5,380 nucleotides of DNA. Origin: an uncultured Eubacteriales bacterium. GTDB lineage: Bacteria; Bacillota; Clostridia; Oscillospirales; CAG-272. The position numbers and the translations under genes were made by a program. The stretch spans positions 1 through 5,380 of the forward strand of contig CAKTAA010000135.1 in NCBI GenBank assembly GCA_934526185.1, given 5' to 3'. Below are positions 1 to 5,380 of this stretch, one piece after another. Under the pieces are notes generated by a model. The model was not told the origin of the DNA. It saw only the letters and a list, made by a program, of their open reading frames with translations, and did not search any database. Position 1 is the first letter of the stretch. The number at the start of each line of letters is the position of its first letter.

Positions 1-13
1 TGAGGAACGGTAT

Positions 14-1303
14 ATGAATTTAAAAATTTCTCCCTCTCCCCTGCGCGGAACGGTCCGAACGGTAGCCTCAAAATCGCAGATGCATAGAATGCTTATCTGC
101 GCATCACTTTCCCGGACGCCAACAAAAATTTTCTGCAACACTACCTCCGCGGATATTCAGGCTACCATATCCTGTCTGTGTGCATTGGGTGCAGACATCA
201 GCCAAATTTCTTCCACTGAATATTCTGTGAAGCCTATACCGCAGGAAAATGGAGTTTATCTGCCAAACCGCGGTGCTGTTCTGGACTGCGGGGAAAGTGG
301 CTCAACTCTACGCTTTCTGATTCCAGTTGCCGCCGCCCTTGGAGCAGACGTTACCTTTTCCGGCAGAGGCAGGCTCCCATACCGCCCGCTGAGTCCGCTG
401 ACAGAAGCACTCTCTGGACACGGTGCTTTCTTTTCCGCCACGTCCGGACTGCCTCTTTCGATAAAAGGCAAGCTGCAAAGCGGTAAATATAAAATTCCCG
501 GTCACATCAGCTCCCAATTTGTCAGCGGCTTGCTCTTTGCGCTTCCTCTACTTTCCGCTCCCTCCGAAGTCAATCTGACTTCTCCGGCATCCTCGCGTCC
601 CTATATTGATTTAACCCTTGATGCACTGCAAAAAAGCAACGTCTCTGTTTTCAATAAAACTGATTTCTATTCCATTTCACCGGCATCAGAATACCGTACG
701 CCGGATAGCATCTCTATAGAGGGCGATTGGTCGAACGCGGCATTCTGGATCGTATCCGGGGTTTTACATGACGGAGTTGTATGCTCCGGCATTTCCCGAA
801 ATTCTCTGCAGGGGGACAGAAAAATTGTCGATATTCTATGCGAATTCGGCGCTCATTTTACGTATCGGAAGAATTGCGTCATGCCGCATGCGTCAGAGAT
901 ACACGGCATCTCCGTTGATGCCTCCGATATACCGGATCTTGTTCCCATCCTTGCTGTAGCTGCCGCTTATGCCGAAGGTGTGACAATCATTCATCACGCG
1001 CAGCGGCTTCGGGATAAGGAGAGCGACCGTCTGGCTTCCACCGCCGCGTTTCTCGGTAAAATGGGAGCAAATATACGGGAAACTGCAGACGGTCTGGTGA
1101 TTAACGGCGGAACGCCGCTGCACGGCGGAATCATTTCCTCTGCAAATGATCATCGGATTGCGATGGCAGCGGCCATCGCTGCCACCAAAGCACAAAGTCC
1201 TCTGATCATCAAGGGAGCTGAAGCCGTCGAAAAATCCTATCCTCACTTTTTCGATGACCTTGCCATGCTCGGAGGCAAAGCAGAGCTTTTAGAGGAGGGA
1301 TGA
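14..1303 (+). CDS. aroA: 3-phosphoshikimate 1-carboxyvinyltransferase (EPSP synthase)
   Basis: Cytosolic enzyme of the sixth shikimate-pathway step: it transfers the enolpyruvyl group of PEP to shikimate-3-phosphate, giving EPSP and phosphate. The 429-residue length is normal for the family. Seen motifs: SKSQMHR with K20, S21 and R25 (E. coli K22, S23, R27); CGESGSTLR ending in R100; SSQF at 166-169; SRPY at 194-197; D308 in DIPDLVP, at the place of catalytic D313 of E. coli; RDKESDRL with K335, E336 and R339; NDHR at 378-381; and K407 in EKSYP. All substrate-binding positions appear intact. The start is the ATG at 14, with TGAGGA at 1-6 seven bases upstream; the TGA there may also be the stop of a preceding gene. 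In the PEP/glyphosate loop G96 is kept, but E. coli T97 and P101 are S97 and F101 here. The gene is followed by a 94-nt gap and aroC. Identification is very secure. Confidence 0.97.
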   Translation: MNLKISPSPLRGTVRTVASKSQMHRMLICASLSRTPTKIFCNTTSADIQATISCLCALGADISQISSTEYSVKPIPQENGVYLPNRGAVLDCGESGSTLRFLIPVAAALGADVTFSGRGRLPYRPLSPLTEALSGHGAFFSATSGLPLSIKGKLQSGKYKIPGHISSQFVSGLLFALPLLSAPSEVNLTSPASSRPYIDLTLDALQKSNVSVFNKTDFYSISPASEYRTPDSISIEGDWSNAAFWIVSGVLHDGVVCSGISRNSLQGDRKIVDILCEFGAHFTYRKNCVMPHASEIHGISVDASDIPDLVPILAVAAAYAEGVTIIHHAQRLRDKESDRLASTAAFLGKMGANIRETADGLVINGGTPLHGGIISSANDHRIAMAAAIAATKAQSPLIIKGAEAVEKSYPHFFDDLAMLGGKAELLEEG

Positions 1304-1372
1304 GCTGTCATTCAAATTTCAGCAAATTGAATAAAAATGATTTTCTTCTTAGCTCATGGAGTTCACAGACTG

Positions 1373-1390
1373 AAGGAGAAGCAGAAAGGA
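1373..1390 (+). promoter_or_regulatory. Tandem Shine-Dalgarno sites before aroC
   Basis: Two purine-rich sites precede aroC: AAGGAG at 1373-1378 and AAAGGA at 1385-1390. The second is seven bases from the ATG at 1398 and fixes that start over the in-frame ATG at 1407. The first is 19 bases away and has no start codon at a normal distance, so it could at most act as a standby docking site. The rest of the 1304-1397 gap shows no good -10/-35 pair and no terminator hairpin with a T-run, which suggests that aroA and aroC share a transcript. Confidence 0.6.
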
Positions 1391-1397
1391 ATTATCT

Positions 1398-2507
1398 ATG
1401 GCATCCATGTTCGGCAGACAACTTAAAATATCAGTATTCGGTCAGTCGCACTCTGAGGGAATCGGCGTCGTTGCTGATGGCTTTCCAGCAGGATTCCGCA
1501 TTGATCGCAGCCGTTTATCCGAGTTTATGGCGAGGCGCGCTCCCGGGCGTTCCCCACTCGCAACTCCCAGAAAGGAGGCAGACGAACTGCATATTTTATC
1601 CGGCCTTGTGGAGGACGTAACCTGCGGTGCACCCTTCTGTGCCGTAATTCACAATACGGATACACGTTCCGGCGATTATCGCGATATTCAGCGAGTGCCG
1701 CGTCCGGCTCATGCGGATTTCACTGCACAGCAAAAATTCCACGGATTTCAGGATGTAAGAGGCGGCGGGCATTTTTCCGGCCGTCTGACCGCACCGCTGA
1801 CCGCCGCAGGCGGTATTGCCGTGCAAATGCTGGAATCACAGGGAATCTGTATCGGCGCCCATATTTCCTCGATTGCAGATGTACACGACCGGAATTTTGA
1901 TCCGGTAAAGGTATCTCCTGCGGATTTTGAAAATTTGAGATTGAAGCCTATTCCCTGCCTGAGCGATGAAGCCTCCGCCAGAATGCAGCAGTCCATTTTG
2001 CTGGCTCGTTCTGAGGCGGATTCCGTCGGAGGAACGATCGAATGCGCTGTAACAGGCATGCCCCCGGGACTCGGCAGTCCTATGTTTGACGGTCTTGAAA
2101 ACAGAATCGCCGCTGCGATTTTCAGCATTCCTGCTGTTAAGGGCATTGAGTTCGGCAGCGGATTTGCAGGGACCGAGATGCGCGGTTCGGAAAACAATGA
2201 CGCATTCACAACCGACCAAACCGGAAAAATCCAAACAGTAACCAATCATCACGGCGGCATACTCGGAGGTATCAGTTCAGGAATGCCTGTTCTTTTCCGC
2301 ATTGCGATGAAACCGACGCCTTCCATTGGAAAACAGCAGCAGAGTGTAGATATGGCTTCAAAACAAGCGGCTCTCCTGTCAATCGGCGGCAGACACGATC
2401 CCTGCGTCGTTTTGCGCGCAGTGGTCTGCGTAGAAGCCGTAACCGCCCTCACGCTTTTAGATATACTGCTATCTGAAGATTATTGGAAAACACCTGAGAT
2501 TTTCTGA
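1398..2507 (+). CDS. aroC: Chorismate synthase, clostridial-type variant
   Basis: Cytosolic, reduced-FMN-dependent lyase of the last common pathway step: it removes phosphate and the C6 proR hydrogen from EPSP to give chorismate. The 369 residues match the family length. Landmarks in order: GQSHSEGIG (15-23) with conserved H18; RRAPGRS (46-52); RPAHAD (102-107) with the second conserved histidine, H105; RGGGHFSGR (121-129); SENND (264-268); NHHGGILGGISSG (283-295); KPTPSI (305-310); and RHDP (332-335) leading to E346. Both catalytic histidines and the C-terminal signature are intact. Several positions differ from the usual signatures (GESHG, RPGHAD, GGGRSSAR); I recall this combination from Clostridia, so I read it as a lineage variant and not decay. 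There is no N-terminal extension or flavin reductase domain, so reduced FMN must come from elsewhere in the cell. The start ATG follows AAAGGA at seven bases. Confidence 0.96.
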   Translation: MASMFGRQLKISVFGQSHSEGIGVVADGFPAGFRIDRSRLSEFMARRAPGRSPLATPRKEADELHILSGLVEDVTCGAPFCAVIHNTDTRSGDYRDIQRVPRPAHADFTAQQKFHGFQDVRGGGHFSGRLTAPLTAAGGIAVQMLESQGICIGAHISSIADVHDRNFDPVKVSPADFENLRLKPIPCLSDEASARMQQSILLARSEADSVGGTIECAVTGMPPGLGSPMFDGLENRIAAAIFSIPAVKGIEFGSGFAGTEMRGSENNDAFTTDQTGKIQTVTNHHGGILGGISSGMPVLFRIAMKPTPSIGKQQQSVDMASKQAALLSIGGRHDPCVVLRAVVCVEAVTALTLLDILLSEDYWKTPEIF

Positions 2508-2591
2508 TTTTTACAGCCACAACCTCTCAGCATAGCCGTAAATTGTTAAATAATCTTTCCTATATTTAGTGTTATTGTTCTTTTATTTCAC

Positions 2592-2623
2592 AGAAAGGAT
2601 GCTTTCGTGATGCGAAAGCTATG
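2592..2623 (+). promoter_or_regulatory. Split ribosome binding site with hairpin before pheA
   Basis: The only good Shine-Dalgarno site before pheA is AGAAAGGA at 2592-2599, 21 nt from the ATG at 2621, which is too far for normal initiation. Between them lies a perfect inverted repeat, GCTTTCG (2601-2607) and CGAAAGC (2613-2619), with the 5-nt loop TGATG. Folding would leave just one unpaired base on each side (2600 and 2620) and bring the Shine-Dalgarno site next to the start codon. Bridging hairpins of this kind are known from phage T4 (genes 25 and 38). An out-of-frame GTG (2607) and ATG (2610) lie at normal distance from the same site and would be used only if the hairpin were open. The repeat and spacing are seen directly; the function is inferred. 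Confidence 0.55.
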
Positions 2624-3781
2624 GTCATTCAAATGGAACTGCAGGACTACCGAAAGCAAATTGATGAAATTGACAACGATCTCGTCAGACTTTTTTTGAA
2701 AAGGCTGGACATTTCATCGAAAATTGCATCATATAAAAATGAACATCAATTGCCCGTCTTTGATGCAGAACGGGAACGTCAATTGCTCAACAGGGTGTCC
2801 GATATGGCTGGCGAGAACAACGAAACCTATGTACGCCTCCTATATACAACGCTGATGGGACTCAGTCGCGCCAAGCAGATAAAACAACTCCACAATTATA
2901 CCGATTCGCCCTTAGCAGTACAAATAAAGAAGGCTATTGAAAATACGCCGCGCCTTTTTCCGGAACGTGCGGTCGTAGCGTGTCAAGGAGTCGAAGGAGC
3001 ATATTCTCAGCAAGCCTGCGATAAACTTTTCAACCTGCCCAATATTATTTACTGCAGCAGCTTTGACGGTGTCTGCCGTGCTGTTGAAAACGGACTGTGC
3101 CGTTACGGTATTCTCCCTCTTGAGAATACAACAGCGGGATCGGTCAATCAGGTGTATACCTTAATGACGCAATACCGTTTCAGTATCGTGCGCAGCACGC
3201 GGCTGAAAATATCGCATGCCCTTCTCGTCAAAAAAGGAACACGGCTTGAGGATATCCGGGAAATCTACTCGCATCAGCAGGCAATCTCACAGTGTTCGAA
3301 TTTCCTGCAAACGCTTCCCAACGCCAGAGTAATCCCCTGTGAAAATACAGCGATTGCCGCCAAAAGAACCGCCTCCTCTGCCAACATCGGAACAGCGGCT
3401 ATCGCCTCGCCCTCCTGCGCTGCGCTATACGGTCTGGATTGTATTGCTTCTTCCATTCAGGACAACGGAGGTAATTTTACGCGGTTTATTTGCATCTCAA
3501 AAGAAACCGAAATATACCCCGGAAGTGACAAAACGAGCATTATGCTAAGAGTTCCGCACAAACCCGGTGCACTGTTTCAGGTGCTGTCCAGATTTTATGA
3601 GCTGGGGATCAACATTACTAAGCTTGAAAGCCGCCCGATTCCCGACAGTGATTTCGAATTTACCTTTTACTTCGATATGGCCACGCCGGTATACACTCCC
3701 GCGCTGATTCAGCTTCTCTGTGAACTGGAAGCAGAGACGGAGGGCTTCTGTTATCTCGGCAGTTACCAGGAAACCGTTTAA
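2621..3781 (+). CDS. pheA: Bifunctional chorismate mutase/prephenate dehydratase (P-protein)
   Basis: Cytosolic enzyme committing chorismate to phenylalanine: chorismate to prephenate, then decarboxylation and dehydration to phenylpyruvate. The 386 residues carry three domains. The AroQ-type chorismate mutase (about 5-90) has R11, R28, K39, D48, R51 and E52 at the same numbers as E. coli, plus S82 and Q86 for S84 and Q88. The dehydratase (about 116-293) has VACQGVEGAYSQ, LPLENTTAG (166-174), YSHQQAISQCSNFL (216-229) and NFTRF (285-289) with catalytic T287. The C-terminal ACT domain (about 305-386) has PGAL (315-318) and ESRP (336-339), the phenylalanine-binding motifs, so allosteric feedback inhibition by phenylalanine is expected. 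The start is uncertain: ATG 2621 lies behind a hairpin-split Shine-Dalgarno site, while in-frame ATG 2633 begins exactly where the mutase homology starts but has no site of its own. Nothing indicates a broken gene. Confidence 0.96.
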   Translation: MVIQMELQDYRKQIDEIDNDLVRLFLKRLDISSKIASYKNEHQLPVFDAERERQLLNRVSDMAGENNETYVRLLYTTLMGLSRAKQIKQLHNYTDSPLAVQIKKAIENTPRLFPERAVVACQGVEGAYSQQACDKLFNLPNIIYCSSFDGVCRAVENGLCRYGILPLENTTAGSVNQVYTLMTQYRFSIVRSTRLKISHALLVKKGTRLEDIREIYSHQQAISQCSNFLQTLPNARVIPCENTAIAAKRTASSANIGTAAIASPSCAALYGLDCIASSIQDNGGNFTRFICISKETEIYPGSDKTSIMLRVPHKPGALFQVLSRFYELGINITKLESRPIPDSDFEFTFYFDMATPVYTPALIQLLCELEAETEGFCYLGSYQETV

Positions 3782-3800
3782 ATTGGGAAGGGAATCACAA

Positions 3801-5042
3801 ATGAATGTACAGAATCTTTCTTACGGACTTCTCGGTGAGAAGCTTGCACACAGCTATTCACCGCAAATCCATGGGCTGCTTGGTTCGTATCCTTACCGCC
3901 TTTTTCCCGTTCCGAAACAGGAGCTTGACCGCTTCTTAAATCAACGGAAATTTTTGGGCCTGAATGTGACCATTCCATACAAAGAGGCCGTTATTCCCTA
4001 TTGCAGTACACTCTCACCTGCCGCACGCGAAATTGGAGCTGTCAATACAATTACACTTGACGACGAGGGCCTGCTTCACGGATATAATACAGACGCATTC
4101 GGCTTCACTTATCTTTGCAGGCGATCCGGTATAGCCGTTGCCGGCCGAAAGGTGCTGGTACTGGGCAGCGGCGGAGCTTCAAAAACCGTGTGCGCAGTTT
4201 TAAAGCAGATGAAAGCGGGAGAAATTGTTGTTATTTCCCGAAAAGGAAACAACACCTATGATACGTTGTTTCATCATGTGGACGCAGAAGTCATCGTTAA
4301 CACAACACCGGTCGGAATGTATCCGAATAACGGCTCCGCTCCCTTAAATCTCAGAATATTTCCACGTCTGAAGGGCGTAATCGATTTGATCTACAACCCT
4401 TTAAAAACCGCCCTGCTGCTTGATGCAGAGGAAATCGGTGTTCCTTTCGCAAACGGTCTTCTCATGCTCACAGCGCAGGCTGCACAAGCCAGTGAACTGT
4501 TTGCAAAAACAAAGCTTTCTGACGATACCATAGACTGCGTAACCCGTCGTGTGGAAAGCACCAATCGAAATATCATTCTGGTTGGAATGCCCGGCAGCGG
4601 CAAAACAACAATCGGACGGCTGCTGTCCGAGACACTCGGCAGAAAACACGAGGATACGGACGATATCATTGAACATCTATCTGCCCGGCGCACGGCTGAG
4701 CTTCTGAAATCAGAAGGTGAGAACAAATTTCGGGAGTTGGAAGCCCGGGTGGTTGCCATGGTATGTGCCAAAAGCGGTCTTATCATTTCAACGGGCGGCG
4801 GCGCTCCCCTGCGGGATGAAAACCAGCGCGCCATGCGTCAAAACGGTACTGTGATCTTTCTCTCACGCTGTACGGATAAGCTCGACCGTAGCGGCCGCCC
4901 CTTATCCTGTTCAACGGAAGCACTTAAGCTTATGTATTCGCAAAGGCTTCCGATTTATAGGGCTGTATCGGACTTTGAAATAGAGAATGATGGTCTTCCG
5001 GAGGATACGGTCTGTCAAATTCGCAGGCAGCTTTGCATATAA
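3801..5042 (+). CDS. aroE-aroK: Shikimate dehydrogenase-shikimate kinase fusion
   Basis: A 413-residue fusion of consecutive pathway steps: NADPH-dependent reduction of 3-dehydroshikimate to shikimate, then ATP-dependent 3-phosphorylation. The dehydrogenase (about 7-240) has GEKLAHSYSP with S18 and S20 for shikimate, NVTIPYK with catalytic K61, AVNT with N82, YNTDAFG with catalytic D98, LGSGGASKTV (121-130) as the dinucleotide loop, R147 in ISRK as likely NADP phosphate contact, NTTPVGM (168-174), and NGLLML with Q226 and Q229. After a linker (about 241-256), the kinase has Walker A GMPGSGKTT (262-270), DTD (285-287), R311 in KFRELE, TGGGA (331-335), lid R366 in GRPL, and R382 in RLPIY. All catalytic residues of both halves are present. 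The start is ATG 3801, with AAGGGA at 3788-3793 seven bases upstream; a longer reading from 3720 would overlap the end of pheA and adds no homologous sequence. The 19-nt gap to pheA argues for one transcript. Confidence 0.95.
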   Translation: MNVQNLSYGLLGEKLAHSYSPQIHGLLGSYPYRLFPVPKQELDRFLNQRKFLGLNVTIPYKEAVIPYCSTLSPAAREIGAVNTITLDDEGLLHGYNTDAFGFTYLCRRSGIAVAGRKVLVLGSGGASKTVCAVLKQMKAGEIVVISRKGNNTYDTLFHHVDAEVIVNTTPVGMYPNNGSAPLNLRIFPRLKGVIDLIYNPLKTALLLDAEEIGVPFANGLLMLTAQAAQASELFAKTKLSDDTIDCVTRRVESTNRNIILVGMPGSGKTTIGRLLSETLGRKHEDTDDIIEHLSARRTAELLKSEGENKFRELEARVVAMVCAKSGLIISTGGGAPLRDENQRAMRQNGTVIFLSRCTDKLDRSGRPLSCSTEALKLMYSQRLPIYRAVSDFEIENDGLPEDTVCQIRRQLCI

Positions 5043-5083
5043 GATGCTCTCTTGCCAACGAAAACGTCAAATCACACGACAAT

Positions 5084-5126
5084 CTATTTTCTAATTCATG
5101 GATTTATGATACATTTTTAGAAATAG
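5084..5126 (+). repeat. AT-rich imperfect inverted repeat downstream of aroE-aroK
   Basis: CTATTTTCTAA (5084-5094) can pair with TTAGAAATAG (5117-5126), with one bulged base and a 22-nt intervening stretch. The stem is nearly all A/T, the loop is long, and no T-run follows, so it does not look like a standard intrinsic terminator. It is the only sizeable hairpin I can find between the end of the aro genes and the next promoter, so a weak or processing role cannot be excluded. It may equally be chance in an AT-rich spacer. Confidence 0.25.
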
Positions 5127-5137
5127 AAACACGCCTC

Positions 5138-5166
5138 TTGCCAAATAAATTGTTATATGCTATAAT
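5138..5166 (+). promoter_or_regulatory. Sigma-A promoter with extended -10
   Basis: TTGCCA (5138-5143, five of six bases matching TTGACA) is separated by exactly 17 bp from a perfect TATAAT (5161-5166). A TGC directly before the -10 gives the TGnTATAAT extended -10 motif. The surroundings are AT-rich. Transcription should begin near 5173, leaving a leader of about 78 nt before the ATG at 5251. This is the best promoter in the window, and it separates the partial last gene from the aro operon. I saw no riboswitch-like structure in the leader. Confidence 0.78.
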
Positions 5167-5194
5167 GAATTTAGTTTTTTATTTCTGTGCATGC

Positions 5195-5211
5195 TGCAAT
5201 TTTATTTTGCA
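5195..5211 (+). other. Small hairpin in the leader of the last gene
   Basis: TGCAA (5195-5199) pairs perfectly with TTGCA (5207-5211) across a 7-nt T-rich loop, inside the predicted leader transcript and directly after a GCATGC palindrome (5189-5194). Five base pairs is little, and no T-run follows to make it an attenuator. It is recorded because it is the only structure in this leader; it may be chance. Confidence 0.2.
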
Positions 5212-5250
5212 ACGGAAGTGTTTCAATAATAGAATCGAAAGTGAGGAAAC

Positions 5251-5380
5251 ATGACGTTTAAAAAATACATAAAAATTTGGGGCGTAAAAATGCATGATGT
5301 ATGGACAAAGCATCCATTTCTGTCGCTTCTGCCATGGGCATTTTTACTGAATTTGCTGATGGAAAGTCTCAGCAGACGCT
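5251..5380 (+). CDS. Partial gene, probable LTA synthase-family membrane protein
   Basis: Only the first 43 codons lie in the window; the frame is open to the edge. The start is ATG 5251, with GTGAGG (5241-5246) four bases upstream, about 78 nt below the strong promoter at 5138-5166. The visible protein has a short basic, aromatic N-terminus with KHPF at 21-24, then a hydrophobic run (about 24-37, including LLPWAFLLNLL) that looks like the first membrane helix, followed by MESLSRR. An opening of the form HPxL...WAxLLNLxxExLSRRS is what I recall from lipoteichoic-acid-synthase-like sulfatase-fold proteins of Clostridia, which carry several N-terminal helices and an extracellular phosphoglycerol transferase domain. 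None of the catalytic domain is visible, so the family call is an inference; another multi-pass membrane protein is possible. It is probably functionally unrelated to the aro genes. Confidence 0.5.
   Translation, partial: MTFKKYIKIWGVKMHDVWTKHPFLSLLPWAFLLNLLMESLSRR

Noticed and set aside
1300..1620. A 106-codon + strand reading frame starting at the aroA stop (ATGA overlap).
   Set aside because: Two thirds of it lies inside aroC in another frame, it shows no recognisable domain, and the AGGAGG before it is only one base from the ATG.
1748..2252. Long minus-strand frames opposite aroC (165 and 138 codons), and similar ones opposite aroA and aroE-aroK.
   Set aside because: They lie opposite strongly conserved coding sequence, have no good ribosome sites that I could see, and show no family motifs; they are antisense shadows.
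2543..2568. A possible promoter or hairpin in the aroC-pheA gap (TTGTTA 2543-2548; TAAATA 2547-2552 pairing with TATTTA 2563-2568).
   Set aside because: No -10 lies at 16-18 bp from TTGTTA, and the 6-bp all-A/T stem is too weak for a terminator; nothing resembling a T-box was seen.
3720..3800. An upstream in-frame start for the AroE-AroK fusion, adding 27 residues.
   Set aside because: It would overlap the end of pheA by 62 bases, the added residues are basic and unlike AroE N-termini, and ATG 3801 has a well-placed AAGGGA.
4057..4088. A perfect TATAAT (4083-4088) with TTGACG (4057-4062) upstream, inside aroE.
   Set aside because: The spacing is 20 bp, too long for sigma-A, and both elements are explained by conserved AroE codons (YNTD region).
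5033..5254. A 73-codon + strand frame ending at an ATGA overlap with the last gene.
   Set aside because: It starts inside aroK, covers the strong promoter at 5138-5166, and encodes a low-complexity, Cys/Phe/Asn-rich sequence typical of translated AT-rich spacer.

Overview
The window is a stretch of an aromatic amino acid biosynthesis operon, all on the + strand, followed by the start of an unrelated envelope gene. Four complete genes are present: aroA (EPSP synthase, 14-1303), aroC (chorismate synthase, 1398-2507), pheA (chorismate mutase/prephenate dehydratase P-protein, 2621-3781) and an aroE-aroK fusion (shikimate dehydrogenase plus shikimate kinase, 3801-5042). A fifth gene begins at 5251 and runs off the end; its 43 visible residues resemble the N-terminus of LTA-synthase-family membrane proteins.

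The protein variants suggest a low-to-mid GC Gram-positive anaerobe of the Clostridia, probably Oscillospiraceae/Ruminococcaceae-like. The evidence is the chorismate synthase variant with GQSHS, GGGHFSGR and NHHGG motifs, a P-protein with the VACQGVEGAYSQ form of the dehydratase motif, the AroE-AroK fusion, purine-rich AGGA-type Shine-Dalgarno sites, and the LTA-synthase-like neighbour. This placement rests on remembered family patterns, not on a search.

The gene set covers a continuous piece of the pathway. The fusion protein converts 3-dehydroshikimate to shikimate and then to shikimate-3-phosphate. AroA adds PEP to give EPSP, AroC makes chorismate, and PheA takes chorismate through prephenate to phenylpyruvate. 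DAHP synthase, 3-dehydroquinate synthase, 3-dehydroquinate dehydratase and the tyrosine branch are not in the window; some may lie upstream, since aroA starts only 13 bases in, directly behind a TGA. No convincing promoter was found for the four genes, so they are probably transcribed from outside.

The gaps are 94 nt (aroA-aroC), 113 nt (aroC-pheA), 19 nt (pheA-aroEK) and 208 nt (aroEK to the last gene). The aroC-pheA gap holds the most unusual feature. The only good Shine-Dalgarno site for pheA lies 21 nt from its ATG, and a perfect 7-bp hairpin fills the space between, so pheA may use a split, structure-bridged ribosome binding site. The 208-nt gap has a near-consensus sigma-A promoter with an extended -10 (5138-5166) that starts a new transcription unit, but no convincing intrinsic terminator. 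No mobile elements, tRNA/rRNA genes or CRISPR arrays were seen.
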